Assembly: GCA_009741485.1 (NCBI GenBank) | Contig: CM019216.1 | Span: 40,623,842-40,687,841 of the forward strand | Origin: Malurus cyaneus samueli | Lineage: Eukaryota > Chordata > Aves > Passeriformes > Maluridae | Length of the DNA stretch: 64,000 nucleotides | Direction: 5' to 3' | Shown: one piece after another, positions 50,870 to 61,764 of the stretch | How positions within the stretch are numbered: the stretch's first letter is position 1 | How the letters are laid out: each line of letters opens with the position of its first letter | Notes under the pieces: generated by a model | Databases searched by the model: none | Seen by the model: the letters and a program-made list of their open reading frames with translations, nothing else | Told to the model about the DNA's origin: nothing | Made by a program: the position numbers and the translations under genes

Positions 50870-52261
50870 TGAATGACACTTGCTGGTCTGTAAACAAAAG
50901 ATGAATGGCTGCTTTGAGACATCTTCCTCCTATCTGACCAAAAATTGCAGCAGGCCAGCTAACAGCTAATTTGAAGTGTAGAAAACATGATCTTTATTAA
51001 TAATATCTAAGCTGAAGGCTGTCATCAGAGACCTGTTGTAGGAATTAATAGAAAACAGAGCCCTGCCACGGCAAGTCTGAGGGAGCAGAGTTTCTGCTGG
51101 GAATAAGACCCAAACCTCACTCCTTTTGTACCCAGGGTGAGCGAGTGAGCACTATGGAGGATGATGAGGGATTCCCCAAGCCTTCCACAGGGGTGGGCAG
51201 GGGAGTGCCAGTCACCCTCCAGAGTGTCAGGGAGGGCAAGTTCCAGAGACACATGAAATACAAAGGTATAAATTCACAGGAGCATGAGGAACGGGAAGAA
51301 GGAGGGGAAGGAAGGGAACAAAAGGAACAAAGCTCCCCCATGGCCAGGGTTGCAGCTTCCTCCCCAAGCAGGCTGGTACTACCAGGGGCTCTACATAATC
51401 CCCATCTTTTCAGTCTGGTGAACCAAACTAAGGAGGATGATTCAGGGACCTAAAGAGATGGAATGAAAGGTGTGACAGTGAGAGGGGTGGGCAGCATGGG
51501 AAGAGGGGCAATGGGAACAGGACAGATTTGGGAAAGACCATGGCTACAGGCAGTGAGTGTTTGGCCTCCTGGAACCAAGAGAGGGTCATATTCCCTTTCC
51601 CACTATACCCAGCTACAAATAGGAAGCAACTTTGCCCCAGTGCCTCTAATTTAGCATTTTTCTTCATACCAGTACAGAAGCATTATTTTAGGATGTGGCA
51701 CTCCCCACACAAGTGTGCCCTTACTCAAAAGGAGGCATATTTTTAATTTTTTAACATCACTGTTATTATTACTTTGAAAGGGAAGCAAAATGCATTTGTT
51801 AAAAAGGAAAATAATTAAAATCCCATTACAGTTCCAAATCTGTCATCTTCCTTCCCAGGACAAGCATTAAAATTTTCATTAATAAATCTGCACTTATTGG
51901 TGGCCTCTGAGTAATTTCTCCAACCTTAATTTCTCCTCACTGCAATGCTGTGTTGTATTACTCTATTTTTACTCTTTGCTTTCCTTATTTGATTTGTTTA
52001 CTTAAGTTATAATTTTCATATTAAACATGTTGTCTGAACTGAATATTTTTTTTTAATACTGAAAGAAAGCCCCACAATCTTTTTATTTATCACAAATTTA
52101 AACATGTAAAAATTTAAGAAATGAAAATGATGAAAATGCATTTACTAGCAGACTACTTCTTAATAACGATTTCAACAAATTTTAAAGTAAAAGAGCTTGG
52201 GGAAAAATTGTCAGCCATCCCCACCACTCAAGCCTCTATTAATCTGACCCAAAAAAAGGAG

Positions 52262-52777
52262 GTTCATGTCCTGTGTGCAGTTTTGGGTCCCACAATATAA
52301 GAAAGGCATGAAGGGGTTAGAGAGTTTCCAAAGGAGGGCAACAAAGATGGTGAAGGGCCTTGAGATGAAGCCAAATGAGGAGCAGCTGAGGGCACCTGGT
52401 CTGTTCAGCCTGGAGGAGACTGAGGGAGTCACTCACTGCAGTCTTCAACATCCTCATGAGGGGAACAGGAGGGGCAGACAGTGATCCCTTCTCTGTGCTG
52501 AGCAGTGACAGGGCCCAAGGGAATGGCCTGAAGCTGTCTCAGGGTGGGTTTAGGTTGGATATTAGAAAAAGGTTTTTTCCCCAGATTGTGGTTGGGCACT
52601 GGAAAGGGGTCCCTAAGGAAATGGTCAGAGCACAAGCCTGACAGAGCTCAAGAAATGTTTGGACAATGCTCTCAGGCACGAGGTATGATTTCTGGAATGG
52701 TCCTATGGAGGACCCGAGTTGGACTTGATGTTCCTTGTAGGTCCCTTGCAACTTAGATTGTTCTGTGATTCTGTGAA
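52262..52777 (+). mobile_element. CR1 LINE 3' fragment with intact tail
   Basis: About 515 bases of a + strand CR1. Hallmarks in order: GTGTGCAGTTTTGGGTCCC, GGGCAACAAAGATGGTGAAG, GGTCTGTTCAGCCTGGAGGA, GGTTTAGGTTGGATATTAG, GAGTTGGACTTGATG and the end GTCCCTTGCAACTTAGATTG with TTCTGTGATTCTGTGAA. It is 5'-truncated, as most CR1 copies are, and frame breaks make it dead. It is the best preserved mobile element here. The small overlapping open frames on it are remains of the ORF2 end and the 3' UTR. Confidence 0.95.
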
Positions 52778-53019
52778 ATAAAATTCAGACAGTTTTTATA
52801 GCATCTTAAAGAATAAAGATATATCTTGTTCCAAAGGAAGTGAAGTGCGATAAAATAAATTTCACTGGCATTCCTTCCATACAAATGAGAAATAAAATTT
52901 CCAAATTCATCACCCAAAGCTATAAATATTTTCTTCCTGGGGTCTGTGCAGGAGATGCAGATGACTCAGTAGGGCCTGTGGGATACCCTGGCATCTGCCT
53001 GGGGGGAGACATCCCTTGC

Positions 53020-53093
53020 AACACCTCTCATCACCACCAAACCTGCACCACCACCAAACCTTTAACACCTCTCACCACCTCCATACCCTCACC
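53020..53093. repeat. ACC/CACCA-rich imperfect repeat
   Basis: ACCACCAAACCT occurs twice in quick succession and ACACCTCTCA recurs at 53021 and 53065. It is a low-complexity C/A stretch that creates stop-free frames with His/Thr-rich readings; these are not genes. Confidence 0.8.
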
Positions 53094-53769
53094 ACGGGGT
53101 CAGGCCATAAAACTGGCTTTGGTACCCAGGTGCTCAGATCCCTTTGTTTCTCTGACCCTGGCTCTCAGTCATGCAAGGTGTTAATCAGAACAGGTTTTGT
53201 CGGGTCTGAAAAAGCGCCTGTATGAACGAGTGTGGCTTTTTGCAATGGTGCAGTTTGCTTATGACTCATCTTGCTGCATGTGTTGTCTTCCCCATCGAAA
53301 AGGAAAAGTGTTCAAAAGTGTTTGAAGACTTTGATTCCTTGCAGTGTCAACATAGAGCAGTAAGAGGGTAGGGTTTTCATAATCAGGAGCCTGTACTCCT
53401 TTTATTTCTCAGAGTTAAGATCCAGCCGGTGGGAAAGAGGGTTGAGAAAAGCTTGGCCACCATTCAGCTGTACTGCAGGGAGGTTTGGGGGTGATCTGGG
53501 ATATTAAGCATGTGACTCCATCTCATTGGGAATCCCTGGGACTGTGCACGGCTTCCAGGAATGACATCCCAAAAAGGAAGATTAGTTCCACATAGTTATC
53601 TGAAGAAAATCTGAATACTAGTGGCACTTATCTCACAGCTCACTGTCTGTGGCAGACACTTTTTTTACGTCTCAGTGGTGACATGTATTATATTGCTTTT
53701 GGGATGGGAAGAAAAACCCAAAATATAAATCCTGCATTTTATTATAGAAGTTAATACCAACAATTACAT

Positions 53770-54130
53770 AAAATCTAATGAATTTCACTTCTCACTTAAT
53801 TGCTTTTGAGTAGTTCACTTAACTTATTAAAAAGAAGCAAGGACATATTCATTTAACAAGCAGCAGCAGCCTTGGCCTAGCATCTGCCTACATTCTCTTT
53901 TCAATTAATCAATTATAGTCCAATGGTGTGTAATTACACATTAAAAAAGTTATTGGATATCACAGCATGGCTGTCCCAGAGGGCTCATGAATACACTAAT
54001 ATAACACACCTGTAATGACCTGTTCTCATATCTGCAAATTGCTCCCATTTCTCTCTCTCTCCCTCTCGTTGCTAAATGAAGATGAGAGCAATTACCATTA
54101 ACTTTTTGAGTCACATCTAGTCAATGAGAG
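53770..54130. promoter_or_regulatory. Candidate conserved intronic element
   Basis: Repeat-free AT-rich sequence with TCAATTAATCAATTATAG, GTGTGTAATTACACATTAAA (TGTGTAATTACACA is a palindrome), AGCAATTACCATTAAC and a short CT run. This is the densest group of TAATTA-type cores after exon B. Enhancer function is inferred only. Confidence 0.3.
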
Positions 54131-57100
54131 AGAAAAAAGATCCCTACCAGCATTCATAATAAATCTGTCTGTTGGTGCTGAGAATTTTAACTGTAGCAGG
54201 CATCAAGCTGGAAGGCAGTGAGTGTGTATTGGGATCGTGCAGGGTTGTGGGGATCCTGGGGTCATCCCGAGCACATGCAACACCTGGAGACGAGAAACAA
54301 CCAAGCAGGAAGGTCTCATCAGATCCCACCAGGGCATGATTTGCCTGTCTTAATTCAAATCAAACCAAACTCTGGAACTGATCCCTATGCAGTGGCTCCT
54401 AAGTCTTTGCATAGCAACTAAGCCGTGTTGCTGTTGTGTTGGGGGTTTTTTTGAATGCGAGAAAGAACAAAATTTACTATGTAATGGCAGAAAGGCTTTG
54501 ATTGTGTGAGAGGATACAGTCACCAATGCTCTCTTATTAATGCATAACAAATGAAACCAAGGAGAGACTCTTAATCTGCATAATGGAGTCTGACAGATTC
54601 TAAATTGGTGATTCAGTCAAGTCCAAAAATGCTCCGTGGAAGTGAGCCCCATAAGTCAAACAGGGGATGATATTTATCAACATTTTTATAAATGTTGTCT
54701 TGCACAGTGTGATTTTGATGTGCCATTGTCTCTCACCCTGGGAAGAAGTGTCTATTTCCCTACAAGAAGTTTTCTTGTTCTTGCTTTCATTTGCAGGCTA
54801 GGGTATTGCAGGTGGGTGGACCTGCAGATAAATGCACAACAGTATTTTAAGCACAGGTTTTGTTTGTAATAATCAGAAATATTCCTATTCTGCACACCTT
54901 TCACCAATCTAGCCCTAACAATTTCAGTGAAATTTTCATCATGCCCAAGGTTGCTCCCCTTTTTAGAAACCATGCACGTCTCCTTGGGCTTGATATCTTC
55001 CAGGATAACGGGATAATCCTATGGGGCTCAGGTGATCAGATGTTGCTCTCAGTTGCACTCACAGCAAGGTGATGGGTGTTTCAGTCTGAGCTTCAGCTAG
55101 GTCTGTGCTTCACTCTGGTTTTCACCAGTGCCAGTTTTTTCCCAGTTCCACAGCACCCTTTGGTTTAAGGTGTAGTTCTGTTCACATGCCTGGCTGCAGC
55201 ATCTCAGCATTTGGTCCCTCTTTGGGTCCCATAGTTAACAAAAGAAGTGGGATTTGCTCAAAATAATTAGGTGTTGATTTATGATTGGTTAAACCAGTGT
55301 TTAGATATCTGTAGATAAATACCTTCCATATGACACCATATAAACATTTTCATTACTATAGCCATTAGCTGAATTTCGTATTCCTGCTAGTGTCTAATGT
55401 CAAGATTGCAGGTAGAGCCATTCAATTCAAGCAGGGGGACTGCTTGTGTGCTTGAAGTTAGGTATCTACTAACTTTATGTTATGTTATGGCTGCCCTCCA
55501 GCTTTGTAATAGGGAAGCTGTTATTTAATTGCCTTTGCATGCAATTTGAGTTTGAGATTGAAGTGTTAGAAGTGCAAAATTATATATATTATTTAATAGA
55601 TAGTGAACAGCAGCATCCTTGGTATTTGCAAAGTTCATTTATTATAAATTATTATCTGACACAATAGGAGAAAATGGGTTCCAAGACTCACTCACAGATA
55701 TTTAAAAATAATTTGACTGCCCAGACAGAGTGACTGAAGCAAGCAGAGCAGTGTGTGTGTATCCCACAAAGGGATACAAGCATGCATGTGCACAGTGCTC
55801 TCAAATTCTGCTCAATGCACAGCTTTGTTTATGTTTGGGACCAAAATCAAATTTTGTGCCCTTTTTTTTTTGTTTTAAACTAGTGCCTGAATAATCAGCT
55901 AAAAATGTTTTAAACAGAGAAAGGACCACAGTTATAGTCTAGCACTTTAATATACAATGCAATGTTCAATTGTACAGGCTCATTAAATATTGACCCTGAA
56001 ATACCTGTCAGTTGCCTCTCCAGCTGTGTAGTTTCTGTGTGTCTGGTGGGGAGGAGGGTAGTATTTCACTCGGTTTCAAAAATCTGGTTTTAGCTGTATT
56101 CTCCACAAGAAGCTGTAACTCTTTGCATGTCACTTTCCTAATTGAGCTGTAAACTCTCTATTGCACTAACACTTTTTATTATGAGGAATAAACATACTTC
56201 TTCTAGACAGGCAGAGGAATAATTGACCACCTGTGGCCTGTCCCAAATGAACATTACTGCATGTGATACTGAAATTAATGTCTCCTTAGTCAAGATTTGA
56301 AACGGTCATTTTCTGAGAGTTTTTGTAGTGGTTAGGAAGGTAACACTTCCCAATATATTTCCACTTCATACAACGTAAATTCTTGACTGCTGAAGGAAGA
56401 AGCACTTGGTGTTCACCTGGCTACTGCCCCCCTCTCTTTCTCTGTCTTTGGGATTCAAACAGCAGCTTCATTTGTTAAGAACATTAAGCAAAGGACCAGG
56501 TCCAAGGGATGCCTTTTCATCACTCTAGCAATAGAAAAAAGTCTCAGAAGTTGGTGTGTTTGTACTGTACTTAGGTGGCCCTTTCAGCTGCCAGAGTGGT
56601 GCAAAGGAGCCTCAAAGTGGATGAGAATCTGTCCCAAACACAGGTTTGTGTAATGCTGGAAGACAGCGCTAGGACACTGTGCTGGTGTATCGAATTACCA
56701 AGCCATAAGGGCCGAAGGGTGCTGGAAACTGAAATATTAAAGAGCTAAGAGATTGACTCACAGATAGAAATGGTAAATGCTTCTCTTATCAGTTACTTTT
56801 CTCTCTGTATAAATAAATCTCTGGGATGGTATTTCACGTAAAAATCTCTGGATCCTTAAGGTTCCAGTCTCTTCCTTAAACTGGAAGCATTTAGTGCCAT
56901 GAGAAAAGCAAGCAGGTGAGATTCTCGGGTGTGCTCGCACCTGCAGCAGACAGGGCCCCTCCCAGAGCACGTGCCCAGGGAGGAATGGGGTCCTTGGCAG
57001 GCACACACACACCCTTACAGAACAGGCGTAGCACAGGGCCCAAAAATGTGTTCAGTTTTACCTTAGGCATATCCTATTTCTTCCTTTCTGAGAGATTGCA

Positions 57101-60100
57101 GGGGACTGTGTTGAGCAAGCACTGCTCTCCCTGGTGGGTGTGCTCATTGTATTGCCATAGGGCTCTGGCAATTGCTGCTGTGCTGTGCTCCTTCTTTGTC
57201 ACCACATCACACACATTTAATCAAGGGTTATAGCTCATGTGCTTGCACAGTCCAGCAGTGCAGCTTTAGGTCCCTTTTTCCTTCAGCACAAACGAGGGCC
57301 AAAACTCTCCCCAGCAGAAAGGCATGGCCAAGGACCAGATGAGTGCAAGCTGTCTGAAGTTCAGATGAGATTTGCACAAGATCACCATGGTCAGTGAAAG
57401 GAAAGGCTGCTGTTGTATTCCTTGCATAAATAGAGATGTTTGACTGTATTGGTTATCAAAACTCTTCTGTTGAGGTCTTGTTGAAATCACAGCTGCAGTG
57501 ATCTGTGTGTGGTGGCTTTTCTCTCTAATGCCACTCTGGTAAGATGTGTTCCTTTGGTGTCTCTAACTGGTAGGAGCTGAGGTAGAGGCTGAGAGGACCG
57601 CAGCAGCCTGTGTGGGAGAGCTGCAGCACCTTGCTCATGTATTTGGAAAGCAGATTGTGTTTGTGTCCATGGAATTTATTATAATCCCACCACTCTCGGC
57701 CTCCAGAGGCTGTGTCAATGTGAGTTCTGGGAGAAGCCCGTGTGTGGAGGTGTTTGGCCCAATTTCCCCCCTGTGCTGTTAGAAAAACCTGCTGAAAACA
57801 AATCTGACTAACACAGCAGAGAAAATAGTTCAGCTGTAAAATGTTGAGGATTGCCACTAGTGCAGGTGAGCTGTATGCAGGAGGTGAAATGCCTTTCAGG
57901 GCTCAAAAATTGCGAAGAGGGCAAATCAAAAATAGCCTGGACCCTGTTGATCCTTCGGGAACTCCATGTAGCTCTGTCTTGAGGGGTTTGGACAGTGCCT
58001 GGATCTTGGCTTTTGGAAGAATCCAGTAGTGCTTAGACTTCATGTTCTATGTTTTCTCACATGATGTTTGTTTCTTGGGTGGGATTTGCTCCTTTTCATA
58101 GGTATAAACATAGTGCCCAAATGGGTTCTGGGGAGAGCTTGACTAAAGGCAGATCCCCCTGAATTTGAGACAGGTGCTTCATCTGAATATATATACAGTG
58201 AAAGCCTAGAAGTGGAAAGGTTCTGTTAGTTCCTCCAGACAGTGCTTTGATTCTAAAGCACGTCTGTAACCTGCCGTAGGCTGACACAGGGGGAAGAGAA
58301 AATCGTGCACTTTTCTGTAAAAGGAGAAGCAATGATTATCATGATCTGGTCTGAGAGAAACCGCTCTGGTTGCCTTTCAGACAACCTCACTCTTCAGTCA
58401 GGAGTTGGGGGCATTTTCAAGCTTGCCTGTAAGCATGATAGAGAAAGAAAACAAGTGAGAGGAGACGAGAGAGAAAAGGGCACAGCCTTTTGGTGAGGAC
58501 AGGGAAGTGATTTCAGGTGTTTGTGACACCACATGAACCTCGTGTGCTTAACATCTTCTTAAGCGTGATATACCCTGGAGGGAGTGGTAACAGGTAGAGA
58601 TGTGGTGGAAGAAATGAAAGCTACCTGCAGATGTGGCACCTAAATAAATCCAAAGACAACACAACTATTTTTAGCAGAAGTGCAAACAGTGATAGATGCC
58701 ACGGGGCTGCTGTCACTAAAATTTGTCTATAAGCAACATATTCATATTTAAACAAGTCAGCTTTGCACATTGAAATGAGCAAACACTGTCTCTGTGCTTG
58801 TTTGTTTGTTGTGCAGAAGCCATCAGCTTTCACTCCTTATCCCTTCACCGTGGTGGTGATGCAGAGCCATGATGATGGATCATCTGTCTAGCTTATCTGC
58901 AAGGCCACAAAACATTTGTATCTTTCATGGCATGATAGGCTGTTGTCATGCAGCAGTGGAAAATAGAAATTTGGGGCTGCCCTTGTAAAAACACCATCTC
59001 CTGCACGACACTGCCATTCTGGTAAGCTCGCTTGGCACAGTTTGTACAGCTAAGTACATCCACTGTGAAACCTGACACTGGGATGCACATGAATAAAATC
59101 ACAGAATCAGGAGAAGAGCGAGCATCAGAGGAGCTTTTGAACGCAGGGGGCAAACCAGCAAGGATGGAGTTCCTGCAGTTTCTCTGCCACTTAGAGGGGG
59201 CCTCTGTCACCTCTGGCATGAAGCCTCCAGCTCACACCAGCATTATACTTGGCCAATTATCTTATTTAGGTATCTCATATATATTTCGGTCTTGAAAAAG
59301 GTCAGCCACAGAGCATGTCTGGGCAGGGGTTTTTGAAGCTGCAGAACTGGGAGCTTTTCTTCTGGCATCGTTAGAAAATAATTGCTTGTGAATGTCCAGG
59401 GATTTGAATCTACATGTTGGAGCCCTGAAAAGGAGGGCAGGAAGGTTTAAAACATTATTGAAAGAGCTACTGCTGATGTTACTGCTGCAGATGCTGAGCA
59501 GGGAACAAGTGGAGCTCATCGGTGAGCACGGCTGCTGCCCCTCACCTGCCCTGGTGCCCTTGCACAGGGAGCCTGTCTCCTGGGCTGCCCCTTTGTGACT
59601 GTTGCCAGCACAAACAGGCTCCTCTGTCCAAGGTTCATGCAAGCCGGTACATTTTTATTGAAAGTGCAGTGAAGCAGGGATTGTCCCTGTTGGCTGAGCT
59701 GTTTTCATCTAAATATACCTGCTATTCTTCCATTAAATTTTTTTTTACCTTTGTTTTTGGTTTCCTGCTACTTGCAATTTTTTTCTTAGGCGTCTCTTCT
59801 CCTGAATATCTCTCTTTCCCCATTACTATATTTTATTTCTGTCAGTTTAACTCTCTTCCTCCTCAGTTCCATGATAAATCACGTAACTTTTTTTTTAAGC
59901 CCCCACTTGTTCCTGTAGTCTTTTGCTTGTAAGTGCTGTTAGCTGTGGAAAAGTCCCCTTCCCTAAATGTTGTAAGGCCTAGATGTTACTAAATGTGAGC
60001 TTTATCATCTAAAATCCTGACAGTTACCTGCCTCAGCTCACAGCTTGACTTCTCAGTATCACAAGACTGGGTGGGTCTCTGAATGTCTTGCAAGGAAGAT

Positions 60101-60142
60101 TGCCCTGATGCATGGTATTAGATCAGTCCTTAATGAGGTGCC

Positions 60143-60285
60143 TGTTCTTTCCTCAGCTCTGTTCCAGATATTCCCTGTGACCCTGGCCAAGTCACTTTTA
60201 TCTCCCTTTGTCTCAGCTTCCATTCATAAAATGGACATAATTGCACTTCTGAAGCTCATGTGGAATTGCAACGATGAATTCCTCC
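60143..60285 (+). mobile_element. MIR-like (CORE) SINE relic
   Basis: The text CAGCTCTGTTCCAGATATTC, TGTGACCCTGGCCAAGTCAC, CTCAGCTTCCATTCATAAAA and TGGACATAAT follows the MIR consensus, which reads like CAGCTCTGCCAC...TGTGACCTTGGGCAAGTCAC...CTCAGTTTCC...TGTAAAATGGGGATAAT. The order and spacing are right over about 140 bases. MIR-type SINEs predate the split of mammals and birds, and copies in birds are rare and old. The 239-codon open frame that crosses it is not a gene. Confidence 0.7.
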
Positions 60286-60849
60286 TGCTTGCTTCGCCTT
60301 TCCCTCATCCCTTTTGCCTGCACAATTGTCAGAGGGGATATAACGCCATCGAATCAGGGTTAGCTGTAGTTAGCACAAAGCTCCAAGCAGCTGGCCCGGC
60401 CACTCGCCACGTCCCAGCAGCACTGACAGCAGAGAGCCAGATTTGTTACCGTGTGCATTGCAGCCCTGTGTGCTTTGAGGAGCTTCCTGTGCTCTCTCTG
60501 AATAGTGAAAAGAGACGTTTCCAAGGCAGGGTGCTCAGGAGTGCACAGTGGTTGCTGCAGGACAAAGGGATAAAATGGCTTCCTTTGAGGGCTTGCTCCA
60601 CAGGATCCTTAGCAGAAAATGCGGGGCCCTGGCAGATCCAGAAGGAGAGGGAGGGAGGCAAGGTGAATGCTCAGTTTGTCAAACCCATCTCCGGTTTTCA
60701 TCCCTGTTGTCCAGTCTCTTTCCCTTACCCTGCCCCGTTTAGTTCTGCGACAATAATAAAATAAAGGAATGCAAGGTAGAGGCATCCTTAAGGCTCTCAT
60801 TGCTGCCAAGTAATCCTAACAGCACTTCCTGTCATGCACCTGCCTCCGA

Positions 60850-61050
60850 ATGCTAATGTCATTTAATTATTGTGGCGTTGCCAAAGAAGGTGCCCACACC
60901 CAAATTATGTATGGAATGCCAATTAAACACACGCCAAAAGCAAGTGGTGTGGATTTGACTTGTCCTCTGATTTGCTGCCATTTACCTCACGTGCCTCAGA
61001 GAGCCCCACCTGAGTCAGGAGCAGGGAACCAGCCCTTTGTGCGCAAAGCT
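60850..61050. promoter_or_regulatory. Candidate conserved intronic element
   Basis: Repeat-free stretch with GTCATTTAATTATTGTGGCG, GGAATGCCAATTAAACACAC, a TTGGCA-like half site, TTACCTCACGTGCC (E-box CACGTG) and CCACCTGAGTCAGG (E-box beside an AP-1-like TGAGTCA). An enhancer is plausible; conservation is untested. Confidence 0.3.
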
Positions 61051-61737
61051 CGCTCTTAAGTCCATGCTTCACAGGAATGCAGTAAGTGACATAAAACATC
61101 TGTTTTTAAAATACAGCTGGGAGTGTAGTTTTGAAGCATTCTCTCCATCTCAGACAAGGAACACAAGGGAGGTATGACTTTTGCTAGACAGATACATTTC
61201 TCCAGAAGAAAGCACTGTGTACAGTACACAATTCACATACATAACATATGTCAAGAGGTCAAAAGTGAGAATCCAAACCATGCAGGGAAGAAAACCCAGA
61301 CTGCAACCAGTTTAAATATGTTGGCCAAGTCAACTAAGACAATCTGCAATCTTGGGATTCGGTAGGTGGAGGCACATTGTCTACCTAGCAGGTAATTATT
61401 GGGGGAGTTCAATGTTTGGTTATCTCCTGGCATTGCATTTTCCAGTTCCAGTCAGTCAGCCTTGCATTTTGAGGTGAGCAGCACAGTGCCAGGGTGGCAT
61501 CCAGCCTTGCTGTGCAGTCTGGACACATCTATCATGTTTCCCTGCTCTCCCATCCTGTAAAGAGTCCTTCTTTGGATACTGTGCGCTGCTCACCATGCAA
61601 GCAGCTCATTATCCCAGGCATTTCAAGACTAATTTATAGGACATTTGGCTAATTTGCATAAGCCATCCAGTACACAGAACATGTCTCCACAATAAAGTAA
61701 TATGCCAAAACGAGGATTTATGTGAAAACATGAATAT

Positions 61738-61764
61738 GGGGGGGAGGGGGGGGGACAGGAAGGG
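61738..61764 (+). repeat. G-tract with quadruplex potential
   Basis: G7, A, G9, ACAGGAA, GGG: at least four runs of three G with short loops, the usual G-quadruplex pattern, on the same strand as the SOBP transcript. A structure in intronic DNA or pre-mRNA is possible. Confidence 0.8.

Noticed and set aside
57940..58055. Possible CR1 fragment (GGGGTTTGGACAGTGCCTGGA)
   Set aside because: Only a short phrase resembles the CR1 tail, and the terminal repeat is absent.
59262..59642. A minus-strand reading containing DARRKAPS, which resembles a phrase I recall from SOBP downstream of the second finger
   Set aside because: It is on the wrong strand, the match stops after about eight residues, no splice sites frame it, and the recall is not verified. 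Most likely chance, although a search of this segment against SOBP would settle it.
60045..60764. A 239-codon + strand open frame
   Set aside because: Part of it is a translated MIR-like SINE relic, and the rest has no family features.
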